The notes under the pieces were generated by a model. It saw only the letters and a list, made by a program, of their open reading frames with translations, had not been told where the DNA came from and did not search any database. From Firmicutes bacterium UBA4881 (GTDB lineage Bacteria > Bacillota > DTU065): a DNA stretch of 25,164 nucleotides. The position numbers and the translations under genes are program-made. Shown here piece by piece: positions 1 to 6,512 of this stretch (its first letter is position 1; every line of letters begins with the position of its first letter). The DNA lies in the NCBI GenBank assembly GCA_002399235.1, contig DHDH01000039.1, positions 34,230 through 59,393 of the forward strand. Reading direction: 5' to 3'.

Positions 1-909
1 ACATTCAGCTACGCAACGATTGCAACGAATACAATGTTCTAGCACATGGTAGATGCCATCTTGCTTGGTAATCGCACCTACAGGACAGACTTTAATGCAA
101 CGATCACAACTAATACATTCTTGTTTTGATACTACTAGTTTATTAAACAGGTCCATAATAGTTTGGGTAAGAGATTTAGTGGTAGGAGAACAAAATTCCC
201 AGAGAGCTTCTTGTAAAGTTAATTCACGACCTTCACTCGAAGCAAGTCTTTTTTTATGTTCTAGAATATATAAAAAAAGGTCAGCTGTTGTTCGACCAGG
301 GAATTCTTCTAAAAGAGCTTCAGCTTCAATGGTATGGGCTAGAGGTAGATAGATCATTGCTTGCCAGTCTTCAGCAGCTTGTTTAAGAGTATACTCTGTT
401 CCAAATCTTTCCATTAAATAATTCCTGTATTCTTCGATCTCTTTAAGTAATGTTTGGTAGTGACCAATCTCAGTTAGCTTAATATCAGCTAATCCGGTCC
501 TTAATTGGAAATAAGATTGTTCTCTAACTAATATCCCTTCGGGGGTATCAGCTGAAGGTAGATATTCTGTAACACGAGCTTTGATTTTACGCCAACCAAG
601 TCGTTTAGCAGCCGCTACACGGTGATTACCATCTACAATGTAGTAATCGTCTTTAATTTTATATACTTCAATAGGTGGTAATTCTTTACCGGTAATCATA
701 GCAGCTTCTATAGAACGCAACCTAATAGGACTGTGAGTTGTTTGAATCTGGAACTTACGATCAAAGTCGCGCCAGCGTCCAACGCTCCCTACAATCCTAT
801 CAAGGTTAATATCTAAAACACCAAGATGGCGCCGTGCCACGACTTTTTCTTTGGCATATTCTTCTGCGAAGTTTTTCACCACATTCTTTTTACCAAAGTT
901 AAGTACCAT
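1..909 (-). CDS. ParB/sulfiredoxin-fold protein fused to a 2x[4Fe-4S] ferredoxin domain, 3' partial
   Basis: The frame is open from 909 to the window edge, so 303 codons are present and the C-terminus is missing. Residues about 28-118 look like a ParB/Srx-type domain, with DGNHRVAAAKRLG at 93-105 matching the conserved nucleotide-binding loop of that superfamily. Residues about 145-240 are a helical region I cannot name confidently; it is somewhat like DUF4032. From 265 comes a ferredoxin-like domain with C265, C268, C271 and C275, then C293, C296, C299 and C303. I infer a redox-linked or nucleotide-handling regulator; no function is established. The chosen ATG (909) has GGAGGTG at 946-952, which is 36 nt away with a small hairpin between. 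An in-frame ATG at 954 would add 15 residues but has no SD. The gene lies 49 bp downstream of the phosphoesterase and is probably co-transcribed with it. Confidence 0.8.
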   Translation of the reverse strand, partial: MVLNFGKKNVVKNFAEEYAKEKVVARRHLGVLDINLDRIVGSVGRWRDFDRKFQIQTTHSPIRLRSIEAAMITGKELPPIEVYKIKDDYYIVDGNHRVAAAKRLGWRKIKARVTEYLPSADTPEGILVREQSYFQLRTGLADIKLTEIGHYQTLLKEIEEYRNYLMERFGTEYTLKQAAEDWQAMIYLPLAHTIEAEALLEEFPGRTTADLFLYILEHKKRLASSEGRELTLQEALWEFCSPTTKSLTQTIMDLFNKLVVSKQECISCDRCIKVCPVGAITKQDGIYHVLEHCIRCNRCVAEC

Positions 910-958
910 AGTTACGGTTAGGCTCGTAGGCGAGCTGGACCTCTTCACCTCCATTTGT

Positions 959-1549
959 TTACATTTCTAATAGATAGTAACCCATGCAGTTAATTATTTT
1001 TGTTTTCCCTAGGATATTTTCACGGCGGTTTAATCTTGGATTATAATCCATGTGGAAATGACCATGGAGAAAATACTGGGGGTTATATTTTTCAATAAAT
1101 CGGCGATAAGCTACAAACCCTTGATGGCAGAGGTCATCAGCAGAATAGATACCTGCTGGGGGAGCATGAGTAACAACAATATCAATCTTGGAATTGAAGA
1201 ATAATTTATACTTCATGCTAAAAACACGTCTTTTCATTTGAGCTTCTGTGTACTGAAGTGGTTTATTATTATAACGCATACTACCTTGAAAACCAATAAT
1301 ACGTAGGCCGTTTATTTCAACAATTTTCGTATCAATATTGGTGCCATTAGGCTTGTCATGATGATAATGGGTATCATGATTCCCAGCTACATAAAAAAGA
1401 GGAACTTTCGCTTTTTCTGTTAACTTATTGAGATAGGAAGCACGTAGATCACCACAGGAGATAATGAAATCAAGACCTTTTAAGGCGGGGTGCTCTAACT
1501 CATCTCTTAAAGAAGGGACTTCTTTATCACTAACAACCAGTATTTTCAT
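959..1549 (-). CDS. Calcineurin-like metallophosphoesterase
   Basis: A 196-residue cytosolic protein of the small metallophosphoesterase superfamily, which hydrolyses phosphomono- or diesters with a two-metal site. Visible motifs are the first-strand aspartate D8 in VSDKE, GD at 33-34, GNHD at 56-59, TH at 127-128 and HGHFH at 162-166. The first motif is DKE rather than the usual DxH, so one metal ligand may be substituted. The start is the ATG at 1549, which has GGAG seven bases upstream. A TTG in frame 18 bp earlier lies before that SD and is unlikely to be used. Substrate is unknown. The ParB/ferredoxin gene follows closely on the same strand. Family assignment is firm; any specific role is not. 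Confidence 0.85.
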   Translation of the reverse strand: MKILVVSDKEVPSLRDELEHPALKGLDFIISCGDLRASYLNKLTEKAKVPLFYVAGNHDTHYHHDKPNGTNIDTKIVEINGLRIIGFQGSMRYNNKPLQYTEAQMKRRVFSMKYKLFFNSKIDIVVTHAPPAGIYSADDLCHQGFVAYRRFIEKYNPQYFLHGHFHMDYNPRLNRRENILGKTKIINCMGYYLLEM

Positions 1550-1656
1550 AACTCGCTCCGCTTTCAATTTAAGTGGGTTAATATTTACTTATTCCCTTTT
1601 TCTACCTGTTTTCCCTTTACCAAAAAATAACTAGGTAAAAAGCCTTGTTAAAATAT

Positions 1657-1687
1657 AAGAAGACCGTGGGCTAAACACGGTCTTCTT
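1657..1687 (-). terminator. Rho-independent terminator after the first binding-protein gene
   Basis: A 12-bp perfect stem (1657-1668 with 1676-1687) with a 7-base loop lies 20 bases after the stop of the minus-strand binding-protein gene. On the minus strand it is followed by a T-rich run (TATATTTT). Confidence 0.8.
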
Positions 1688-1706
1688 TAGAAAAAGTCAA
1701 TAGAGT

Positions 1707-3011
1707 TTATCTTTTGAGTTTAGTAATAAAGCGAGCATATTCTTTCTGTTTTTTCTCTAGCTCTACATTCATATCACGGGCTGCTTTTTTGATAGCTGTT
1801 TCTGGATTGACACCCATGAGAACTGCTTCTTGGGCAGCAATATTTATAAAACGTTGGGTTACAGATTCAGGGGCTAAAGCAAAAGCTGGAGCAATACTGT
1901 CTTTAGCTTGGTCCATAACTACATTAATATGCTCCTTAGGAATTGGTAGTGAGGGAAGAGCATTTATATTAGCTGGAATAAAGATGCTACCGGGAATCTC
2001 TTTAGTGATTCTTTGGGCAAGTTTAGCCTGGATATCTGCAGAGAGGAACCATTTAAGCCATTTAAAACCATCGTCAGTACGTTTACCCTTATTAAATAAA
2101 ACAAAGGTCATTCCACCAATATAAGCAGCATGATTCACACTACCGTCAGCACGTTTGGTTCCAGGAATAAGAGTGAGATTCCATTTGCCTTTTAGTTCTG
2201 GGGCAGCAGTTTCAATATTAGCGTACTGCCACATAGTAGTTTGCATTAGTGGTAGTTCCCCTTGTTTAAACCCCATAAAGGATTCGGCTGCTTTAGGTAC
2301 ACCACGTTTAGTAAAGAGTTCAGCAAACTCTGTAAATCCTTTAATCGACTGAGGTGTATCTAGTCCAGAACGAAGACGATCAGAGGTATACCAATCACCA
2401 CCGTGTTGCCAGATGAAGGTAGAGACATCAGCATAAACTACATCTGCTTGACCTTCTTTGAAAGCAAAGGCGGTATAGAAGTTTTTCTTATTAGCTTGGA
2501 GTTTAGGAAGAATTTGATATAGTTCATCCCAGGTTTTAGGAACTGGTAAACCTAAATCGCTCATAATGTCAGAACGATAAATCATAGGGTAGATAACCAT
2601 TTGCATAGGTAGACCAAACTGGGTACCTAAATAATCAAAAGAACGCATTAAACCAGGATACATTTGGTTTTTAAGGTCTTGATAATCTTTGCCATATTTA
2701 CCTAGATCAACAGCAGCGCCTCGAACACCTAGATCAGCTGGTCCTAAAGAACCAGTGATACCTACATCAGGTACATCGCCACTGGCAGCACCTAAAAGAT
2801 ACTTTTGTTCAAAACCAGCCCAAGGAATAGTTTGAATCTGGACATCAATCTTAGTTTTTGCGGTAAATTCACTATCTGTAAGTTCTTGGATGATTTTATT
2901 CCATTCTACAGATTGGGGAGACCAGACCTGAACAGGAGCTGCACTAGCTATAACTGTGAACATTACTATGATAACCAAAAGGATTAAACAGCTTTTACGC
3001 CAAGATACCAT
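1707..3011 (-). CDS. ABC transporter family-1 extracellular solute-binding protein (sugar type)
   Basis: A 434-residue exported binding protein of the MalE-like SBP_bac_1 family, which captures a carbohydrate or similar solute outside the membrane and hands it to an ABC permease. The signal peptide is clear: WRK n-region, a hydrophobic core to about residue 22, and an ASA-AP type I cleavage site. There is no lipobox cysteine. The mature part has the family features KTWDELYQILPKL near residue 160 and FNKGKRTDDGFKWLKWFLS near 306-324. AAGGAGG lies seven bases before the ATG at 3011. A sigma-A promoter lies about 125 bp upstream in a repeat shared with a dead paralogue. It is a paralogue of the gene at 3471-4769. 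No permease or ATPase gene is in the window, so the partner is elsewhere. The ligand is unknown. Confidence 0.9.
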   Translation of the reverse strand: MVSWRKSCLILLVIIVMFTVIASAAPVQVWSPQSVEWNKIIQELTDSEFTAKTKIDVQIQTIPWAGFEQKYLLGAASGDVPDVGITGSLGPADLGVRGAAVDLGKYGKDYQDLKNQMYPGLMRSFDYLGTQFGLPMQMVIYPMIYRSDIMSDLGLPVPKTWDELYQILPKLQANKKNFYTAFAFKEGQADVVYADVSTFIWQHGGDWYTSDRLRSGLDTPQSIKGFTEFAELFTKRGVPKAAESFMGFKQGELPLMQTTMWQYANIETAAPELKGKWNLTLIPGTKRADGSVNHAAYIGGMTFVLFNKGKRTDDGFKWLKWFLSADIQAKLAQRITKEIPGSIFIPANINALPSLPIPKEHINVVMDQAKDSIAPAFALAPESVTQRFINIAAQEAVLMGVNPETAIKKAARDMNVELEKKQKEYARFITKLKR

Positions 3012-3092
3012 GGAACTTACCTCCTTAAGAAATAATAATTAAATTAATTGATACCTAAATTTCGGCTTAGATAACTACTAAGCCTTTTTGAA

Positions 3093-3242
3093 TAAAAGAA
3101 AAAAAGTAGGTTTATCCGCTTAGCTAAAACTACTTTCATTTTATCTGAGAAGAAATATCTGTCAATAGCTAGTGAATTAAAAATTGTTTATAAAAGTATC
3201 CATCCTTTTATGTAAGGGAAAAAAGCAGGGTTAAAGGATAAA
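3093..3242. repeat. Promoter-bearing direct repeat, copy 1
   Basis: About 150 bp matches 5187-5333 in the same orientation, with an identical run of roughly 44 bases starting at 3117 (CGCTTAGCTAAAACTAC...) and a second conserved block near 3210-3240 (GTAAGGGAAAA, GCAGGGTTAAAGGAT). It lies just upstream of the first binding-protein gene and contains its likely promoter. Confidence 0.85.
3138..3165 (-). promoter_or_regulatory. Sigma-A promoter of the first binding-protein gene
   Basis: On the minus strand, TTGACA (3160-3165) and TAAAAT (3138-3143) are separated by 16 bp. The start codon at 3011 is about 125 bp downstream, leaving a long leader. The conserved block further upstream in the repeat (3210-3240) could bind a regulator (inference). 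Confidence 0.7.
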
Positions 3243-3436
3243 AAAGCCACTCGTTGTGGGATGTAAAAAACGAGTCATACTAAACTTGTTTTGTGTCTAG
3301 TTTCTTTGGCAGGATAGGTAAAGGGAAAACATTTTTTCTAAGACCAACCTTTTTGTAAATAATCATTAAAATTCTACAAACAAGCTTGTTTCGTTATATG
3401 TAAGCGTTATTACTTCTTGCCAACTGAACCAAAAGT
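3243..3436. other. Intergenic stretch with dyads and a cre-like site
   Basis: No gene is seen here. It holds a 7-bp inverted repeat (ACTCGTT 3249-3255 with AACGAGT 3269-3275) and a perfect 14-bp palindrome AAACAAGCTTGTTT (3378-3391). TGTAAGCGTTATTA (3399-3412) is one base off the catabolite-responsive element (cre) pattern TGWAARCGYTWWCW. Placement at the 3' end of one binding-protein gene and about 230 bp upstream of the other's promoter makes a regulatory role uncertain. Confidence 0.3.
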
Positions 3437-3466
3437 AAGGACCTCCGGTAAATAACCGAAGGCCTT
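3437..3466 (-). terminator. Terminator after the second binding-protein gene
   Basis: Starting four bases after the stop, AAGGCCTTCGGT pairs imperfectly with ACCGGAGGTCCTT across a TATTT loop on the minus strand. The run after it (ACTTTTGG) is only moderately T-rich. Confidence 0.6.
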
Positions 3467-3470
3467 AGTT

Positions 3471-4769
3471 TTATTTCTTAATGAGTTTTTCTATATATCT
3501 CTGGTATTCTTTTTGCTTTCTGCTAAGCTCTTGCACCGTATTTTTATCAGCAATCTTTAATGCTTCTTCTGGCGCTATCTTCTTTTGCAAAACATTATGA
3601 ACTGCAAAGTTCAGTTCTCTTTGCACTGCTGCTCCACCTGGGAAGTAGCTAAAGGCATTAGAAACATTAAACTGTTCATAGAATTTTTGTCTATCGTTTT
3701 CGGTAATAGGCAGAGATTTAGTAGCAGCTATATTACCAGAGAACAACATAGCACCTCTAATTTTTTCGGGTACTAGTTTAACTACCTTGCTTTGCACATC
3801 ATCGGAAAGATACCACTCGAGATATTTAAAAGCAGCTTCTTTATTTTTGGTATTTTTGGCAATACCAAGTGTAGAACCGCCCATAAAGCTTTCATGACTA
3901 ACAGACCCTTCAGAACATAATGTTCCTGGAATAAGGTCAACTTGCCATTTGCCGTTTAATTCAGGAGCAGTTAAAGAGATATTAGTATAGAAGGTGTTAT
4001 TCTCCATTAAAATAGGCCATTCTCCAGTCTTAAACATCTGGAAAGGAACACCATCTTGTGGCATGCCATGTTTGGTAAAGAGTTCGACATAGTTTTTGAA
4101 TCCTTGTACTGAATTAGTCTCTAAAAGACGGCTCTTATAGCTTTCGCCATCAACCCAACCGCCATTATTTTGTCTCATCATCAGATAAGAACCCCATTCA
4201 GGACCAGCATTAATTCCACCAAATCCCCAACCAGCATTCATATTTTTGGCTCTTAGTTTTGGAAGTATAGTTTGTAGATCGTTCCAGGTTTTAGGAATTG
4301 CCATACCCAGATCCTTTAAGATATCTGTGCGGTAATAGCCTGTAATAACACCAGGACTTTCGACGAAGCCAAAAGTATTACCCCTAAAATTGAGTGCTCT
4401 GGTAGTACCAGGATAGAGCTTCTTTTCCAATGCTTGCACCCTAGCTGCACCAAAGTTTTCTTTAAGATCCAAAACCCCGCCTCTAACCCCATATTCTACC
4501 AAGTGGTCTGGAGCACCAGCAATAATATCTGGGGTAGAGTTAGATGCCATCGCTAAAAGTACTTTGTTAAACATACCCTCCCATGGATAAACACTAACTG
4601 TTACTTCAATGCCAGTCTTGGGTGTGAAATCTTTGGCGATAAGATCTCGAATGATATTAATAGTTTCATTGGCAAAACCTACTTCCCACACTTCGATCTT
4701 AGGTCCTGCCCAAACCGTGATTGATAAAAGTATAAATAATACTCCAATAAGTGCATTTCTTCTAGTCAA
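3471..4769 (-). CDS. ABC transporter family-1 extracellular solute-binding protein, second paralogue
   Basis: About 432 residues, colinear with the gene at 1707-3011: AIPKTWNDLQTILPKL, KNKEAAFKYLEWYLSDD and a C-terminal KQKEYQRYIEKL match KQKEYARFITKL of the paralogue. It is exported, with an MTRR n-region, a hydrophobic core and VWA-GP cleavage, and no lipobox. I chose the TTG at 4769, which gives a compact signal peptide and sits six bases after a run of seven G (4776-4782) that could act as the SD. The longer TTG start at 4784 lies before that run, and no nearby ATG is available. It probably binds a different sugar from its paralogue (inference). It has its own terminator. No permease is nearby. 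Confidence 0.88.
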   Translation of the reverse strand: MTRRNALIGVLFILLSITVWAGPKIEVWEVGFANETINIIRDLIAKDFTPKTGIEVTVSVYPWEGMFNKVLLAMASNSTPDIIAGAPDHLVEYGVRGGVLDLKENFGAARVQALEKKLYPGTTRALNFRGNTFGFVESPGVITGYYRTDILKDLGMAIPKTWNDLQTILPKLRAKNMNAGWGFGGINAGPEWGSYLMMRQNNGGWVDGESYKSRLLETNSVQGFKNYVELFTKHGMPQDGVPFQMFKTGEWPILMENNTFYTNISLTAPELNGKWQVDLIPGTLCSEGSVSHESFMGGSTLGIAKNTKNKEAAFKYLEWYLSDDVQSKVVKLVPEKIRGAMLFSGNIAATKSLPITENDRQKFYEQFNVSNAFSYFPGGAAVQRELNFAVHNVLQKKIAPEEALKIADKNTVQELSRKQKEYQRYIEKLIKK

Positions 4770-4911
4770 AAATAGCCCCCCCAATCGCTTACTATTTATA
4801 GATATTCAGCAAAATTAGTTATTTCCCTCTCCGTATTAAATGGTTAAATAACCTACGAGTTTACATAAAAGTAGCCATGCCAAGGCCCAGCTATTACCCA
4901 ATATATTTTTT

Positions 4912-4942
4912 GCTTCCTTAGTCAGGTTCTGACTGAGGAAGC
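4912..4942. repeat. Strong hairpin overlapping the end of the dead binding-protein gene
   Basis: GCTTCCTTAGTCAG (4912-4925) pairs with CTGACTGAGGAAGC (4929-4942) over 14 positions with one wobble pair and a 3-base loop. The arms include the final codons of the 4918-5185 remnant. The minus-strand side is followed by A-rich, not T-rich, sequence, so it is a poor terminator for that direction. Confidence 0.55.
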
Positions 4943-5185
4943 TTGTATTTAGTAAAAAGCTCTACATATTCTTTAAACTAGCAACGGTTTCTGGAGTATC
5001 CCAAAGGCTGGCAAAACCTCCCAGATCAAAGAATTGACCACCGTATTGAGTTATTAAGGTATATACGCCCCATTAGTGGCATAAGCCGGTGATCTATAAT
5101 TAAAAGTCATCTTTTTGCTTTCGGCCTTGATCTTAGGTAACATATTATATAACTCACTCCAGGTGTCTGGAATGCCTTCTTCTGG
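4918..5185 (-). pseudogene. Fragment of a third family-1 solute-binding protein gene
   Basis: Three successive minus-strand reading frames give a broken match to the middle of the binding proteins. EEGIPDTWSELYNMLPKIK corresponds to LPVPKTWDELYQILPKLQ of the first binding protein. LITQYGGQFFDLGG followed by LWDTPETVASLK corresponds to FIWQHGGDWYTSDRL and LDTPQSIKGF. After a second frameshift, KEYVELFTKYKLPQS corresponds to FAELFTKRGVP. In-frame stops follow GAYIP and the segment ending in LKNM. The N-terminal and C-terminal thirds are absent. The upstream repeat still carries a promoter-like element. It is clearly a decayed duplicate. Confidence 0.85.
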
Positions 5186-5186
5186 C

Positions 5187-5333
5187 TAAAAGAATAATAC
5201 TTAGGTTATACGCTTAGCTAAAACTACTTTCATTTTATCTGAGAAGAAATATCTATCAATAGCAGGTGAATTCGTTAATATCTTTCAAAAGTATCTAACC
5301 TTTAATGTAAGGGAAAAAGCAGGGTTAAAGGAT
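5187..5333. repeat. Promoter-bearing direct repeat, copy 2
   Basis: It matches 3093-3242 in the same orientation and begins almost directly upstream (minus strand) of the dead binding-protein fragment. It shows that the duplication carried the regulatory region as well as the gene. Confidence 0.85.
5232..5259 (-). promoter_or_regulatory. Relic sigma-A promoter of the dead binding-protein copy
   Basis: TTGATA (5254-5259) and TAAAAT (5232-5237) lie 16 bp apart on the minus strand, at the same place in the repeat as the promoter at 3138-3165. One -35 base differs. It may still fire into a pseudogene. Confidence 0.5.
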
Positions 5334-5391
5334 TAAAAACAGAAAGTAACAGTTTGTAGTCTTTAAATATAAGCCAAGGGAGGCTAAATAT

Positions 5392-6510
5392 ATGCAAGAA
5401 TTTAAAGGAGCCAAAATTTTAACCGCAAATGGTGAAAATTATACTTGTGGTGTAATAACCATTGATAAAGGAAAAATTACTCAAGTAGGAAAAGTGGAAG
5501 TAGGAGAACATCCATATAGTGGCATGGTGATCACTCCAGGGTTTATTGATGCTCATTGCCATATTGGTGTTTATGAAGAAGCAATTCAAGATGAGGGCGA
5601 AGATGTTAATGAGATGACAGAACCTATTACTCCTGATGTAAGAGCAATAGATGGTATCTACCACGAAGATCCAGCCTTTAGTGAATCGCTGAAGGGTGGA
5701 TTAACAACTTTTTGTGTCGCCCCTGGTAGTGGTAATGTGGTAGGTGGTCAAATCTGTCTGATTAAAAACCGCCCATCAGTTCCTGATAAGATGCTCTACA
5801 AGGAATTTGTTGGCATGAAGGTTGCCTTTGGTGAAAATCCCAAAAGAGTATATGGTAGCCAAAAGAAAAAGCCGATGACCCGTATGGGAATTGCAGCTCT
5901 ACTAAGAGGTGCTTTGGTGAAAGCTGATAATTATAACAAAAAACAAGATAAAGAAAGAGATCTAGGGATGGAGGCTCTTTCTAAGGTCTTAGAAGGTAAA
6001 GTGCCTCTTAGAGCTCATGCTCATCGCGCTGATGATATCCTCACTGCTGTTCGTATAGCTAAGGAATTTAATGTTAAATTGGTTATTGAGCATTGTACAG
6101 AGGGCGATCGTATTGTCGAGGCTCTTAAAGAAGCGGGAGTACCTTGTATTGTTGGTCCTTCACTCACAACCAGAAGTAAATATGAACTACGTTATAAAAA
6201 CTATGCCACTACAGTCAAACTGAATGAAGCTGGAATTCTAACGGCAATTATGACAGATCACCCCGTTATCCCAGCAAGAGAGTTAAGATTGTGTGCTATT
6301 GCTGCGATTCGTGAAGGTTTAAACGAAGAGGCAGCCCTGAAGATGATTACGATTAACCCAGCCAAAATATTGGGTATTGATAACGAGGTTGGTTCACTTG
6401 AGGTAGGTAAATCAGCAGACTTTGTTGTCTGGTCAGGCGATCCGTTTGATGCCCGTACCAGGGTTAAGGAAGTCTGGGTAGATGGCAACTGCGTATATAG
6501 GGAGGAATAA
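5392..6510 (+). CDS. Metal-dependent amidohydrolase (imidazolonepropionase-like, COG1228 type)
   Basis: A 372-residue cytosolic enzyme of the amidohydrolase superfamily, which hydrolyses C-N bonds in cyclic or linear amides. The small beta domain is formed by both ends, and a TIM barrel lies between. Metal-site residues are visible: H55 and H57 in DAHCHIG, H209 and H211 in RAHAHR, H234 in VIEHC and D289 in MTDHP. The C-terminal GSLEVGKSADFVVWSGDPFD is typical of the superfamily. AGGGAGG lies seven bases before the ATG. It is first in an operon with two FAD oxidoreductases, the next starting two bases after its stop, which suggests that hydrolysis and oxidation act on one compound (inference). 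The substrate cannot be read from the sequence. Confidence 0.85.
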   Translation: MQEFKGAKILTANGENYTCGVITIDKGKITQVGKVEVGEHPYSGMVITPGFIDAHCHIGVYEEAIQDEGEDVNEMTEPITPDVRAIDGIYHEDPAFSESLKGGLTTFCVAPGSGNVVGGQICLIKNRPSVPDKMLYKEFVGMKVAFGENPKRVYGSQKKKPMTRMGIAALLRGALVKADNYNKKQDKERDLGMEALSKVLEGKVPLRAHAHRADDILTAVRIAKEFNVKLVIEHCTEGDRIVEALKEAGVPCIVGPSLTTRSKYELRYKNYATTVKLNEAGILTAIMTDHPVIPARELRLCAIAAIREGLNEEAALKMITINPAKILGIDNEVGSLEVGKSADFVVWSGDPFDARTRVKEVWVDGNCVYREE

Positions 6511-6512
6511 TT

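Noticed and set aside
53..352. Plus-strand open frame of 99 codons
   Set aside because: It is antisense to the ParB/ferredoxin gene, whose cysteine motifs make the minus strand clearly coding.
910..954. Longer start for the ParB/ferredoxin gene at ATG 954
   Set aside because: No SD precedes it and the added residues (MEVKRSSSPTSLTVT) look like translated leader. Kept only as an alternative.
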